NCBI GenBank assembly: GCA_041390105.1
Contig: JAWKQO010000004.1
Span: 1-64,000, forward strand
Direction of reading: 5' to 3'
DNA length: 64,000 bases
Source: Gemmatimonadota bacterium
Lineage (GTDB): Bacteria > Gemmatimonadota > Gemmatimonadetes > Longimicrobiales > Gaopeijiaceae
The notes beneath the pieces were generated by a model. That model was not told the origin of the DNA. It searched no databases and worked only from the letters and a program-made list of their open reading frames with translations. The translations under genes and the position numbers were made by a program. The first letter of the stretch is position 1. Every line of letters begins with the position of its first letter. Below are positions 1 through 10,275 of the stretch, in pieces.

Positions 1-139
1 GACCACCCGGCGCACGCCTTCTCAGGCGTTCGATGGGTAGCGAGGAAAACTAGAAAAGGGGGTTGCCAACGTCAACGGGCGCGGCCGGTCTACGCCCTGA
101 AGCGCGCGGGCCCAGCAGGGGCGCGCTCGGACACGGGAC
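1..139. other. Left-edge segment without a recognised gene
   Basis: No supported coding region. It lies downstream of the minus-strand ATP-grasp gene. A small dyad at 14-29 (ACGCCT, loop TCTC, AGGCGT) could be a weak 3' hairpin for that gene, but the T-rich stretch sits between gene and hairpin rather than after it, so it is not a typical intrinsic terminator. Confidence 0.4.
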
Positions 140-1390
140 TCAGAGCGCCCGAGCCCGACCCTTGCCCAGACCGGCCCAGGGCTGCTCGGGCGGCGTGATG
201 AGCGGCCGGAGCGCCGAATCCAGCTCCATGGCTCGACGCTGGGCCTCTCCGCGACCTCGTTGCCACTCCCGCACCCGCATCAGGTCAGGCACCGGGTCGA
301 GCCAGTCGATATCCCCGTACGAAGCCGCTGTCCCCCCAGGCACCGTCGCGGCGCTCCGGCCCAGCAGCGCCTTCAGTTGGAGGGAGGCCTCCCGGGCCCG
401 GGGAAAGGTGAACCGCCGACGTACCCCCACCCGGTAGGTCGGCTCACGCGTAGGGACGCGCCCCAACGCCGCCTCGCGGGCAAGCACAGGGAAATTGAGC
501 CCGGCGTGGATCGAGAGGGCCAACGTCCCCCAGAACTTCGGATTGATCTCGATCAGGTGGTATTCGCCGCTGCGAGGATCATGACGGAACTCCACCTGGG
601 CGGGCCCCGACCACTGCAGCGCGCCGAGGACGCGGTGCGCCAGCTCCCGCACTGTCGGGTTGTCGGTCGTGACGTTGACGGCACCGACCCCGCCATAGAC
701 CGGCACCATCACCTGCCGGACCTGGGTCAAGGTCGCGAGCGGACGGGCATCGTGCCACACGGCGCAGGCATCGTGCAGATGTCCCGAGATGAACTCCTGG
801 ACGAGCGGAGCCTCGAAGCGTTCCGCGGCACCGCGGGCCCTCCGCTGCATCAGCGTCTGAACTGCAGCGAGCAACTCATCGGCCGTCTGCACGACGCGGA
901 GGCCTGTTGCCGACCCGCTTCGCGGCTTGACGATAAGCGGGAAGCGCGCCTCGCGTGCCAAGGCCCGGACGTCACCTTCGTCCTCGGGAGTGAAGCTCCG
1001 GGGAACGGAGATCCCTAGGTCGCGACAGAGCTCGCCCGTGCTCGCCTTGTCATTGGCGATCCGGAACGACTCCACGGAGGGGAGGAGCGAGGCGGCCTTC
1101 CCTTCGAGCAGGTGGCGGTGGTGCACCGCCGCGTAGTAGGCCGGAAGGCCATAGGGGAGCACGACGTCATGACCGTCGCCGGCAACCCGGTCCCTGACAT
1201 CCGCCATGTAGCCCAGCGGGTCTGCGAAGGCGGGTCGGGAGGCATGCCAGCGTCGGACGCTGCGGCTCCAGGACCGAGCGCCCAGCGGGCGCTCCCAGAT
1301 CAGATCACAGACGTCACCGTCCCGCCACAGCGCACGCGCCGCCGAAAGCTCGGCCGGCCCCGGAGTACCGGCGATGAGGACAAGCGACAC
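140..1390 (-). CDS. ATP-grasp superfamily carboxylate-amine ligase-like protein
   Basis: A 416-residue protein with a GTG start. An N-terminal nucleotide-binding-like half (about 1-105) precedes an ATP-grasp fold (about 110-310). Visible ATP-grasp features are the ATP-binding segment KPRSGSATGLRVV and the metal-binding C-terminal motif HLIEINPKFWG. The family activates a carboxylate as acyl-phosphate and joins it to an amine or thiol; the substrate here cannot be read from the sequence. The gene starts 7 nt after the stop of the upstream phosphosulfolactate synthase-like gene, so the two are almost certainly one transcript, and the ligase may act on a product of that pathway (inference). The last 100 residues are Arg-rich and match no domain I recognise. 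Assignment to the superfamily is firm; exact function is open. Confidence 0.85.
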   Translation of the reverse strand: MSLVLIAGTPGPAELSAARALWRDGDVCDLIWERPLGARSWSRSVRRWHASRPAFADPLGYMADVRDRVAGDGHDVVLPYGLPAYYAAVHHRHLLEGKAASLLPSVESFRIANDKASTGELCRDLGISVPRSFTPEDEGDVRALAREARFPLIVKPRSGSATGLRVVQTADELLAAVQTLMQRRARGAAERFEAPLVQEFISGHLHDACAVWHDARPLATLTQVRQVMVPVYGGVGAVNVTTDNPTVRELAHRVLGALQWSGPAQVEFRHDPRSGEYHLIEINPKFWGTLALSIHAGLNFPVLAREAALGRVPTREPTYRVGVRRRFTFPRAREASLQLKALLGRSAATVPGGTAASYGDIDWLDPVPDLMRVREWQRGRGEAQRRAMELDSALRPLITPPEQPWAGLGKGRARAL

Positions 1391-1397
1391 AGCGTCG

Positions 1398-2237
1398 TCA
1401 GACCACTCCCAGACGCGGCCGCGACGAGGACGGCTGCGCTTCGACTGCGGGGGCTGCCGTAGCCGGGGTGTTGGGAAACGTCATCAGGGTGTCGGAGCGC
1501 AAGCCGAGTCGCAGCGTCTCCAACCCGATCACGTCGGTCAGGGCGATGTTGGCCAGGTTGGCGTTGGGTCCGATGCGGCGGATGAACTCGACCTGAAGCT
1601 CCTTGTTGGGCGCTTCGAAGATGAGTCGGTCCTTGGGCAGGGCCGAATCCAGGATCTCGGCCACCAACCCGTAACGTAGCTCACCATCCGCGCGGCAGAT
1701 CCCTGACTTCCCGGACTCGCGCGCCTCGGTGATGACCCAGCGCGCCCCGGCCTCCAGGTCCTCCGCGATGTACTCGATCCACTGGGCAGGAAACAGCTCC
1801 TGCGAGCGAGCCACGTCCTTGTAGCCCACTTCGCTGAGCACCGTGAACTCCTCCGCGAACTCCCGGATGTACCGAGCCTTCTCGCGGTTGCTGAGCGTGA
1901 TGCTCCCGTTCGAGACCTCGATGTGCGTGCATCCGCACGAGCGCATGAACGCACGCAGGCCATCGAGACGGCCCTGCAGCAGTGCCTTCTCGAAGAGCGT
2001 CCCCCCGAAGAAGAAGTCCACGCCGCAGTCCTTCAGCACTCCCAGCTTGCGCTGGAGGTCCGGCGTCACCAGCGCGGTGCCCCACCCGAACTTCACCAGG
2101 TCGATCAGGGAGCGCTGCGATTCCAGCACGTCGTGGAAACGCCCCCCTGGCACCCCGTTGTCGATCAGGACGGTCAGGCCCTTCTGACGGGGCTTTTCCG
2201 TACGCTCGGGGAGGTCTAGAAAGGACTGCGCAGCCAT
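1398..2237 (-). CDS. comA: Phosphosulfolactate synthase-like protein (ComA family)
   Basis: Predicted 279-residue TIM-barrel protein. ComA adds sulfite to phosphoenolpyruvate to give (2R)-phospho-3-sulfolactate, the first step of coenzyme M synthesis in methanogens and of sulfolactate-type sulfonates in some bacteria. Recognisable family segments are VKFGWGT (48-54), FGGTLFE (77-83), EARESGK (171-177), IFEAPNKE, NLANIA and LETLRLGLRSDT near the C-terminus. The open frame extends upstream to 2378, but AGGAGG at 2249-2244 sits 6 nt before the ATG at 2237, which I take as the start; the ATG at 2243 touches the ribosome-binding site. It is followed after 7 nt by an ATP-grasp ligase. No other coenzyme M genes (comB, comC, comDE) are in the window, so the end product is unknown; a distinct sulfonated metabolite is possible. 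Confidence 0.88.
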   Translation of the reverse strand: MAAQSFLDLPERTEKPRQKGLTVLIDNGVPGGRFHDVLESQRSLIDLVKFGWGTALVTPDLQRKLGVLKDCGVDFFFGGTLFEKALLQGRLDGLRAFMRSCGCTHIEVSNGSITLSNREKARYIREFAEEFTVLSEVGYKDVARSQELFPAQWIEYIAEDLEAGARWVITEARESGKSGICRADGELRYGLVAEILDSALPKDRLIFEAPNKELQVEFIRRIGPNANLANIALTDVIGLETLRLGLRSDTLMTFPNTPATAAPAVEAQPSSSRPRLGVV

Positions 2238-2413
2238 CGTCATCCTCCTGACGGGGTCGGCCTCCGCAACGCGCAGAGCCGGGAGCCGGGGGTCGGTCGG
2301 CTCCAAGCTGCGAGATCGATGCCACGCATCGTCGGACCTCCGCAGCAGGCCGGCACCCCGTAAATCACCATATTTCAAGGGTTTTCCCCTCCTCGGCCCC
2401 CTCGCCTGCCGGC
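2238..2413. promoter_or_regulatory. Divergent intergenic region between comA-like and wzx-like genes
   Basis: This 176-nt region must hold the start signals of two divergent genes. It contains the comA-like ribosome-binding site (2244-2249), a perfect dyad CGATGC-CAC-GCATCG at 2317-2331 that could be an operator, and a locally AT-richer island near 2361-2390. No -35/-10 pair was convincing enough to call. Confidence 0.4.
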
Positions 2414-4006
2414 ATGTGCCTTGCTAGCTTGCCGGATCGAATCGAGCAGCGATCGACCGAAACGATCCACACCGAGGTTCCCATCTCTCCGTCGCGCCTC
2501 CAGGCCGAGACACAGACGCCGGGTAGCCCCGGCGATCCGCCTCCGGCGAGCCCGGGCTCTCTGGATCGGTCGCTGGTTACCGGGGTCGCCTGGACCAGTG
2601 CCGGCAAGTTCGCGGTGCAGCTGGTCCGCTGGCTTTCCACGCTGCTCATCGCGCGGATCCTCGCCCCCGCCGACTATGGCATCGTCGGCATGGCCGTGCT
2701 GTTCACAGGGCTGATCGCGCTTGTCTCGGAGTTCGGCGTGGGCGCGGCCATCGTGCACCGCCAGGACCGGCTGAGCGAGGATCAGATCGCGCGCCTGGGG
2801 GGTGTGGCGCTGCTCACCGGCCTGGGGCTGGCCGGCCTCTCGGCGCTGGCCGCACCACTCGTGGCTGGGTTCTTCTCCGAGCCCGGAGTCCGGCCCGTGG
2901 TGATGGCGCTGAGCCTCCAGTTCGTGTCCGAAGCACTGCGCGTGGTGCCTCGCTCCCTGATGACCCGCGACCTACAGTTTCGCGCGCTGGCGCTGATCGA
3001 GGTGGTCGAGGGGGTGGTCCTGGCGCTTGCGACCCTCACGCTGGCGCTGCTGGGCGCCGGGTATTGGGCCCTGGTCGGGGGTCTCCTCATCCACTCTGCG
3101 GTGGGAACCATCGCCAGCTTCCTGGTCCGGAGTCACCGCATCGCGTGGCCCCGAGACCTGCGGAGCATCCTGTCCGAGGTGAAGTTCGGGTTCCACCTCG
3201 TCTTGAGTCGCATCGGCTGGTACACGTATTCGAATGCGGACTTCGGGGTGATCGGCCGCATCTTCGGCAAGTCGCCTCTGGGCGACTACACCATCGGCTG
3301 GAACCTGGCCAGCGTACCGGTCGAGCGGATCACGAGCATCGTCTCGCGCATCGCCCTCCCGATCTTCTCGCGCCTGCAGGACGATGCCGTAGAGTTCCGC
3401 CGCTCCCTTCGCAACATCACGCAGGCCCTGAGCATCATCACCTTCCCCGTCGCCGTGGGGTTGGCCCTGGTGGCCGAACCGTTCGTTCTGGTGGTGCTGG
3501 GCGATAAATGGGTAGGAGCCATCGAACCCCTGCGAATCCTGGCGCTGGCGGCCGTCCTTCGCTCGATCACGCCGGTGCTGTCCCCGGCCTTGATCGGGAT
3601 CGGCCGCCCGGACCTGGCATCCCGCTTCTCCCTTTTCGGAGCGCTGGTGCTCCCGGCCGCCTTCGTCGTGGCGGCCTTGCGCTGGGGCATGGTCGGCGTG
3701 GCCTGGGTCTGGTTGCTCGTCTATCCGGTCCTGGCCTTTGGGCTGCAACTGCGCTGGACCTGCCGCGAATCGGGGTTGCGGGTACGCAACTACCTGCTCG
3801 CCCTTTGGCCGGCCACCGCCGGGACGGCGGGAATGGCCGCGGTCGTGCTGTTTGTGGAGTGGGAGTTCCTGCGGGGCACTGCGCCCGTCGTATCGCTGTT
3901 TGTGAGTAGCGCGGTGGGAATGATCGCCTATGGGCTGATCATGGGTGTGGTGTTCCGAGAGAAGTCGGTGCGGATGCTGGAGCTGGTGCGGTCCCTCCGG
4001 AGTTGA
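2414..4006 (+). CDS. Polysaccharide/O-antigen flippase (Wzx/WzxC-like, MOP superfamily)
   Basis: A 530-residue polytopic inner-membrane protein. From about residue 50 it has the layout of the MOP polysaccharide exporters: the first helix with the segment LLIARILAPADYG, a conserved loop around EFGVGAAIVHR, and roughly 12-14 hydrophobic helices to the C-terminus. The family flips undecaprenyl-pyrophosphate-linked repeat units to the periplasmic face. The first 50 residues are Pro/Ser-rich and polar, which is unusual; no in-frame ATG exists downstream before the core, so the start at 2414 is kept with doubt. No glycosyltransferases or polymerase flank it, so its polysaccharide cannot be named. 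It is convergent with the PHP phosphatase gene; the 73-nt gap holds only a weak GC hairpin. Confidence 0.88.
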   Translation: MCLASLPDRIEQRSTETIHTEVPISPSRLQAETQTPGSPGDPPPASPGSLDRSLVTGVAWTSAGKFAVQLVRWLSTLLIARILAPADYGIVGMAVLFTGLIALVSEFGVGAAIVHRQDRLSEDQIARLGGVALLTGLGLAGLSALAAPLVAGFFSEPGVRPVVMALSLQFVSEALRVVPRSLMTRDLQFRALALIEVVEGVVLALATLTLALLGAGYWALVGGLLIHSAVGTIASFLVRSHRIAWPRDLRSILSEVKFGFHLVLSRIGWYTYSNADFGVIGRIFGKSPLGDYTIGWNLASVPVERITSIVSRIALPIFSRLQDDAVEFRRSLRNITQALSIITFPVAVGLALVAEPFVLVVLGDKWVGAIEPLRILALAAVLRSITPVLSPALIGIGRPDLASRFSLFGALVLPAAFVVAALRWGMVGVAWVWLLVYPVLAFGLQLRWTCRESGLRVRNYLLALWPATAGTAGMAAVVLFVEWEFLRGTAPVVSLFVSSAVGMIAYGLIMGVVFREKSVRMLELVRSLRS

Positions 4007-4079
4007 GTCCGAAGTCGCGCGTCACGGTTCGTCTCAGCAGCTGGCGGCCGGGGTTGGTCGGCCCTGGTGCGCCTGGACG

Positions 4080-4901
4080 CTACAGACCCCGCCTCGCCAA
4101 GAACTCCGCGATCTCGGGCGCTTCGACGTAGAAGGTCCCCAGCGTCCCGTCCTTGGTGCCGTGCCAATCCGATCCGCCGGTCATCACGAGCCCGTGCCGC
4201 CCGGCCGCCTGCTCCAGTTGGGCTTGATACTCTCGAGAGTGGGTGGGGCGGTAGACCTCGAGGCCTTCCAAACCGTCGCGGACGAACCCAGGGAGCAGGG
4301 ACTCCATGCTCTCGCGGGGCGGATGGGCCCAGACGGCTACGCCGCCTGCCTCGTGGATGCGCGCAATGGCTTCGGCCGGGGACTGCAGGGCCGTGGGCAC
4401 GAACGCCTCGTGGTCATCGGAGATGAAGCGGTCGAACGCCTCCTGGACCGTGGCCACGTACCCCGCGTCCAGCAACGCCCTGGCCAGGTGGGGACGGCCG
4501 ATGCTCTTGCGGCGCTCGTCCGCTCCCGCGATGACCCGTACGGCTTCGATGGTCACGTGCACGTCCTGGCGCGCCAGACGCTCGATGATGCGGACCATGC
4601 GGCTCTCGCGGAACGTACGGGCCCGGTCTGCGTGCTCCAACAGAACGGGCGCAGCCGGGTCCACGAAATACCCGAGAATGTGAAGGTCGCGCTCCTCGTG
4701 GGTGCTGGACATCTCCACGGCGGGGATGACCTCGACGGATAGCTCGGCACCGGCCGCGGTGGCGGCCGCCACGCCCGCAGTCGTGTCGTGGTCCGCCAAC
4801 GCAATCAGGTCCAGGCGACCGTCGCGCGCGAACTGGGCTACCTGCTCCGGAGCGAATTGGCCGTCCGAAGCCGTCGAGTGCATGTGGAGGTCGATCCGCA
4901 T
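4080..4901 (-). CDS. PHP-domain phosphoesterase (3',5'-nucleoside bisphosphate phosphatase / RNase AM-like)
   Basis: A 273-residue protein of the PHP family (polymerase and histidinol phosphatase). Metal-ligand motifs are visible in order: DLHMHSTASDG (4-14), ALADHDTTAG (about 35-44), a Glu in IPAVEMS, AHPPRE and GGSDWHG near the C-terminus. Length and motif set match the TrpH/YciV group, in which the E. coli enzyme removes the 3' phosphate from 3',5'-bisphosphonucleotides and trims short RNA 5' ends. It is the last gene in line with the ATP synthase operon, 26 nt after atpC, so it may be co-transcribed, though no functional link is obvious. Histidinol phosphatase or another PHP activity cannot be excluded. 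Confidence 0.86.
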   Translation of the reverse strand: MRIDLHMHSTASDGQFAPEQVAQFARDGRLDLIALADHDTTAGVAAATAAGAELSVEVIPAVEMSSTHEERDLHILGYFVDPAAPVLLEHADRARTFRESRMVRIIERLARQDVHVTIEAVRVIAGADERRKSIGRPHLARALLDAGYVATVQEAFDRFISDDHEAFVPTALQSPAEAIARIHEAGGVAVWAHPPRESMESLLPGFVRDGLEGLEVYRPTHSREYQAQLEQAAGRHGLVMTGGSDWHGTKDGTLGTFYVEAPEIAEFLARRGL

Positions 4902-4927
4902 GCTGGGAACGCGCGCTCCTCGGCCGC

Positions 4928-5211
4928 CTAGGCCGGGACCGTAGCCACTCCCTCGCCGACGTGATCGGTCAGAACGATGACATCGTCGTTCTGGACACGA
5001 ATGAGCCCTCCGGCGATATGGAACCGCTGGCTGCCCCCTCCGGGAAGATCGATCGCGAGCTCACCCGCACCGAGCGCCGCAATCAGAGGCGCGTGCCGGG
5101 GCAACACCCCCATACGCCCGTCCCAGGCTGGCGCCACGATCGAAGCCGCGTCACCCTCGAAGACGATCTGCTCGGGAGAGACCACGCGGACGCGCAACAT
5201 CAGGTCCGCCA

Positions 5212-5212
<1 letters not shown>
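4928..5212 (-). CDS. atpC: F1Fo-ATP synthase epsilon subunit, short form
   Basis: A 94-residue protein matching the N-terminal beta-sandwich of epsilon (motifs VVSPEQIVFEG and GVLPRHAPLIAALG). The subunit couples the gamma/c-ring rotor to F1. The family is usually about 130-140 residues because of a C-terminal two-helix domain that inhibits ATP hydrolysis; here the protein stops right after the beta domain (end ...VATVPA), so that inhibitory domain is absent. Nothing in the 26-nt gap suggests a frameshifted remainder. Its ATG overlaps the atpD stop codon by one base (TGATG), indicating translational coupling. Confidence 0.95.
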
Positions 5213-6630
<1,418 letters not shown>

Positions 6631-6646
6631 GACGGTTTGATCTCCG

Positions 6647-7510
6647 CTATTCGAGAGCGGCGGCGCCACCCACGATCTCCGCGATTTCCTGCGTGATCTG
6701 GGCTTGGCGCGCCCGGTTGTACGTGCGTGTGAGCGACTCGAGCATCTCGCCCGCTTTGTCTGTCGCGTTCTTCATCGCCGTGCGTCGAGCACCTTGCTCG
6801 GCCGCGGCATTCTCCACGAGCGACCGATACACGGTGTTTCGGACGTAGGCGGGAAGCAGGCCCTCCAGAATGTCACCGGCGGAGGGAGATAGGATGAACG
6901 CGTCGGCCGTGGACTTGGCCCCGGGCTCCGCCTGTACGGGCAGCAACAGACGGGACACCGGCGGGGCGGACATGGCCGACCTGAAGATCGAGCTGATCAC
7001 GTAGACGGCGTCCAGCTCGCCCGCCGCGAATCGATCTCGGAGCGGTGCCACGAGCCGCTCGGCATCCTCCGGCGTGGGGCGATCCGTCACCGAGAGGTCC
7101 GTAGAAGCGATGGGCTCACCCCGAAAACGGAAGTACACAGCCCCCTTCTTCCCGACCACGTGCAACTCCACCTCCATCCCCTGGCTACGCAACTCGTGCA
7201 AGAGGCGGTTGCCTTCGCGGATGAGGTTGGCGTTGAAGGCCCCGGCGAAACCTCGATTGGCCGTAAGCAGCAGCACGGCTGCCCGACGGACCTCGGCAGG
7301 CTGGCGCAGCAGAGGGTATTCCTTCCCAAGCGACGGGGAGAAGAGGCTCTTCACCACGTCGCCGATGGCCTCCGCGTACGGGCGTGCCGCGTGAACACGG
7401 TCGGTAGCACGCTTCAACTTGGAGGTGGCGACCATCTCCTGGGTGCGTGTGATCTTCGCCGTATTGTCGACGGAGCGGATCCGTCGCTTGATCTCGCGTG
7501 CTTTGGCCAC
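6647..7510 (-). CDS. atpG: F1Fo-ATP synthase gamma subunit
   Basis: A 287-residue central-stalk subunit. The N-terminal coiled-coil helix (MAKAREIKRRIRSVDNTAKI) and the C-terminal helix (AMKNATDKAGEML to the end) are typical of the shaft that turns inside the alpha3beta3 ring; the central Rossmann-like part contains LLTANRGFAGAFN. Length is normal. It starts 9 nt after the atpA stop and belongs to the same operon. No insertion of the cyanobacterial/chloroplast regulatory type is seen. Confidence 0.97.
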   Translation of the reverse strand: MAKAREIKRRIRSVDNTAKITRTQEMVATSKLKRATDRVHAARPYAEAIGDVVKSLFSPSLGKEYPLLRQPAEVRRAAVLLLTANRGFAGAFNANLIREGNRLLHELRSQGMEVELHVVGKKGAVYFRFRGEPIASTDLSVTDRPTPEDAERLVAPLRDRFAAGELDAVYVISSIFRSAMSAPPVSRLLLPVQAEPGAKSTADAFILSPSAGDILEGLLPAYVRNTVYRSLVENAAAEQGARRTAMKNATDKAGEMLESLTRTYNRARQAQITQEIAEIVGGAAALE

Positions 7511-7518
7511 GGTCGATC

Positions 7519-9066
7519 CTAACCGTTGCGCGCCTGGAAGGCGGCCTGATACGAGCCGATCACCTCGATCAGCTCCTTCTCCAGCTCATCGGTCAACTGA
7601 CCGGAAGACCGGATCCCTGAGAGCAGCCCGGGCGCCTGTGCCGCCATGTAGTCATGGAAGCCGTGCTCCCATTCCTTGACGTCGCTGACGTCCACCGTGT
7701 CCAGGTATCCGTTGGTCACGGCATAGATGATGGCGACCTGGTTCTGCACCGGCATCGGCTGGTACTGCGGCTGCTTCAGCACCTCGATCGTGCGCTGGCC
7801 CCGCGCCAGCTGGCGCTGGGTGGCCGCGTCGAGGTCGGAGCCGAACTGAGCGAATGCCTCCATGGCACGGTACTGCGCCAGGTCGAGGCGAAGACGCCCC
7901 GCGACCTTCTTCATCGCCTTGATCTGCGCGTTGCCGCCCACACGCGACACGGAGATCCCGACGTTCACGGCAGGTCGCACGCCGGCGTAGAACAGATCGG
8001 GCTCCAGGAAGATCTGCCCGTCGGTGATCGAGATCACGTTCGTAGGAATGTAGGCGGAGACGTCCCCGCCCTGCGTCTCGATGATGGGCAAGGCCGTCAA
8101 GGAGCCGCCGCCATGCTCGTCGGAGAGCTTGGAAGCCCGCTCCAGGAGCCGGCTGTGCAGGTAGAACACGTCCCCGGGGTACGCTTCGCGGCCCGGAGGC
8201 CGGCGCAGCACCAGGGACAGCTGACGGTAGGCCTGGGCTTGCTTCGACAAGTCGTCGTAGATGACCAGCGTGTGCTTGCCCTGCCACATGAAGTGCTCTG
8301 CCAACGCCGTAGCCGAGTAGGGCGCGATGTACTGCATGGGAGCCGGATCGGAGGCGCTGGCCGCCACCACGATGGTGTAGGCCATCGCTCCCTGCTCGCG
8401 CAGGATCTCGACCACGTTGGCCACCTTGCCCGCGCGCTGACCGATCGCGCAGTAGATGCAGATGACGCCCGTGTCCTTCTGGTTGATGATGGTGTCGATA
8501 GCGATGGCGGTCTTGCCCGTTCCGCGGTCGCCGATGATCAGCTCGCGCTGCCCCCGTCCGATCGGGATCATCGAGTCGATCGCCTTGATCCCCGTCTGCA
8601 GGGGCTCCTTCACTGGCTGACGCTTGACGATTCCGGGAGCGACGATGTCCATGGCCCGGCGCGTCTCCGCGGCGATCGCGCCCTTGCCGTCGATCGCCTC
8701 GCCCAAGGGGTTGACCACGCGCCCGACGTAGCCCTCACCCACGGGCAGGTCCAGCACGCGTCCGGTGCGCCGCACCTGGTCTCCCTCACGCAGCCCCGTC
8801 CAGTCTCCGAGGATGACGGCGCCGATGTTGTCTTCCTCGAGGTTCAGGGCCAGGGCGGTCACCGCCTCGCCGGTCTCGCTCGAGACGATCTCGAGCATCT
8901 CGCTGGTCATGGCCTTGGTCAGGCCGTAGACCCGCGCGATCCCGTCCTTTACCTCCAGCACCTCGCCGATCTCCTCGGCCTGGAGCTGCTCGTCGTAGCG
9001 CTCGATCTCTTTGAGCAGAACGCCCTTGATCTCGCTCGCCCGGAGCTGGGAATCCGCGGTTGCCAT
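7519..9066 (-). CDS. atpA: F1Fo-ATP synthase alpha subunit
   Basis: A 515-residue non-catalytic nucleotide-binding subunit of F1. The N-terminal segment (about 1-25, LRASEIKGVLLKEIERYDEQ) is the amphipathic helix that binds delta. The P-loop GDRGTGKTAIAID and the C-terminal signature PAVNVGISVSRVGG are clear. Length and order of domains are standard. A 57-nt spacer separates it from atpH upstream in transcription. It pairs with the beta subunit encoded two genes downstream. Confidence 0.98.
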   Translation of the reverse strand: MATADSQLRASEIKGVLLKEIERYDEQLQAEEIGEVLEVKDGIARVYGLTKAMTSEMLEIVSSETGEAVTALALNLEEDNIGAVILGDWTGLREGDQVRRTGRVLDLPVGEGYVGRVVNPLGEAIDGKGAIAAETRRAMDIVAPGIVKRQPVKEPLQTGIKAIDSMIPIGRGQRELIIGDRGTGKTAIAIDTIINQKDTGVICIYCAIGQRAGKVANVVEILREQGAMAYTIVVAASASDPAPMQYIAPYSATALAEHFMWQGKHTLVIYDDLSKQAQAYRQLSLVLRRPPGREAYPGDVFYLHSRLLERASKLSDEHGGGSLTALPIIETQGGDVSAYIPTNVISITDGQIFLEPDLFYAGVRPAVNVGISVSRVGGNAQIKAMKKVAGRLRLDLAQYRAMEAFAQFGSDLDAATQRQLARGQRTIEVLKQPQYQPMPVQNQVAIIYAVTNGYLDTVDVSDVKEWEHGFHDYMAAQAPGLLSGIRSSGQLTDELEKELIEVIGSYQAAFQARNG

Positions 9067-9123
9067 CGTCTATCGTTCCTCAGGGCCTAAGGTTCGTTGC
9101 TGTTCTCTCGCCGGCGATGCCGC

Positions 9124-9669
9124 TCAGAGCTCCGTCTGGAGCATCCGGCGCCGCAGGCGTTCCATCTTGTGGCGCACGGAACCGTCGAAGATCCGGTCGC
9201 CGGACTTCACCACCACGCCCCCCAGGATGTCCGGCCGCACCCGCACCTGGGGAATGGCCTGTTTGCCGAGCAACCCGCTGAGGTGCGTGGCCAACTCCGC
9301 TCGCGCATTCTCGTCCAATGGGTGCGCCACGGTCACTTCCACCCGCTCCCTACCCAAGCGCTCGTCCAGGAGCCGTTGGTAGGCCTCGTTGATCGCGCCG
9401 AACAAGCGTTGCCGACGCTTGTCGATGGTGATCAGCAGAAAGTTCAGGAACGGACGGGGGACCTGATCTCCCAGCGCGGTCTTGAGCACCCGCTTCTTGG
9501 CCTGTGCGTCGATGCGCGGCGTACCCAGGAAGAGAGCCAGCTTCCGGTTCTGGGCGATGAGCTCGGCCACCGACTCCATCCAGGAGCCGTACGCCTCGAT
9601 TCCTTCATGACGCTCGGCCAGTTCCAGCAGCGCCTCGGCATAGTTGCGGGCGACGGACTCGTCCCTCAC
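9124..9669 (-). CDS. atpH: F1Fo-ATP synthase delta subunit (OSCP)
   Basis: A 181-residue peripheral-stalk subunit that clamps F1 to the b dimer. It begins MRDESVARNYAEALLELAE, the usual helical N-terminal domain, and ends with VRPDILGGVVVKSGDRIFDGSV-type family signature followed by an Arg-rich helix. Its start overlaps the atpF stop by 4 nt (ATGA), so the two stalk subunits are translationally coupled. Confidence 0.95.
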   Translation of the reverse strand: MRDESVARNYAEALLELAERHEGIEAYGSWMESVAELIAQNRKLALFLGTPRIDAQAKKRVLKTALGDQVPRPFLNFLLITIDKRRQRLFGAINEAYQRLLDERLGRERVEVTVAHPLDENARAELATHLSGLLGKQAIPQVRVRPDILGGVVVKSGDRIFDGSVRHKMERLRRRMLQTEL

Positions 9670-10256
9670 GCCTCCGCTCCCTGACTCTTCGAGATCCGGC
9701 TCAGATAGTCCATGACCAACGCGCGATCGGACTCGGAGTCCAGGTTGCGCTGGATCAGCTTGGAAGCCGCCGAAAGGGCCAGCTCCACGGACTCCTTGCG
9801 GAGCGCCTCGATGGCCGCGTCACGCTCGTGCTCGATGTCACGACGGGCCCGCTCGAGGAGGGTCTGACCCTCCAGCCGGGCCTTCTCTTCGATGTCCTTG
9901 CGCACGCGCTCGGCGGCCTCGCGGCTCTCGGCCACGATGCGCTGTGCTTCGCGTCGGGCTTCGGCCAGCTGCAGGCGGTTCTCCTCGAGGAGCGTTTCGC
10001 TCTCTTCCTTCAGCCGCCGCGCGTCTTCGATGGTCGCGCGGATGCGAGCCTCGCGCGCGTCGAGCGCTGAGAGCAGCGGCTTCCAGGCGAAGCGCGTGAG
10101 CACGAAGAGCAGCGCCCCGAAGGTGAGCACCGTCCAGAAGGACAATCCCCAATCGACGCTGAACAGCCTGTCCCACCCACTCGCATCCTGCGCGCTCAGT
10201 GCGGTCGGCCAAGCGACCAGCGCCAAGACGGCGGCGGTTCTTTTCAGGTTCTTCAT
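9666..10256 (-). CDS. atpF: F1Fo-ATP synthase b subunit with signal-peptide-like N-terminus
   Basis: A 196-residue stator subunit. A transmembrane helix at about 38-57 (FWTVLTFGALLFVLTRFAW) is followed by a long charged coiled coil (about 65-165) and a short C-terminal region that binds delta. Ahead of the membrane helix is an additional hydrophobic stretch (MKNLKRTAAVLALVAW) ending in ALSAQ, which reads like a cleavable signal peptide; most b subunits lack this. Such N-termini are known in some other phyla, but whether it is cleaved here is inference. A strong hairpin lies in the 65-nt gap between atpE and this gene. Confidence 0.94.
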   Translation of the reverse strand: MKNLKRTAAVLALVAWPTALSAQDASGWDRLFSVDWGLSFWTVLTFGALLFVLTRFAWKPLLSALDAREARIRATIEDARRLKEESETLLEENRLQLAEARREAQRIVAESREAAERVRKDIEEKARLEGQTLLERARRDIEHERDAAIEALRKESVELALSAASKLIQRNLDSESDRALVMDYLSRISKSQGAEA

Positions 10257-10275
10257 CGGTATTCCCGCAGGGTTC

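Noticed and set aside
7654..9090. 478-codon plus-strand open frame over atpA
   Set aside because: Antisense shadow of the alpha subunit gene.
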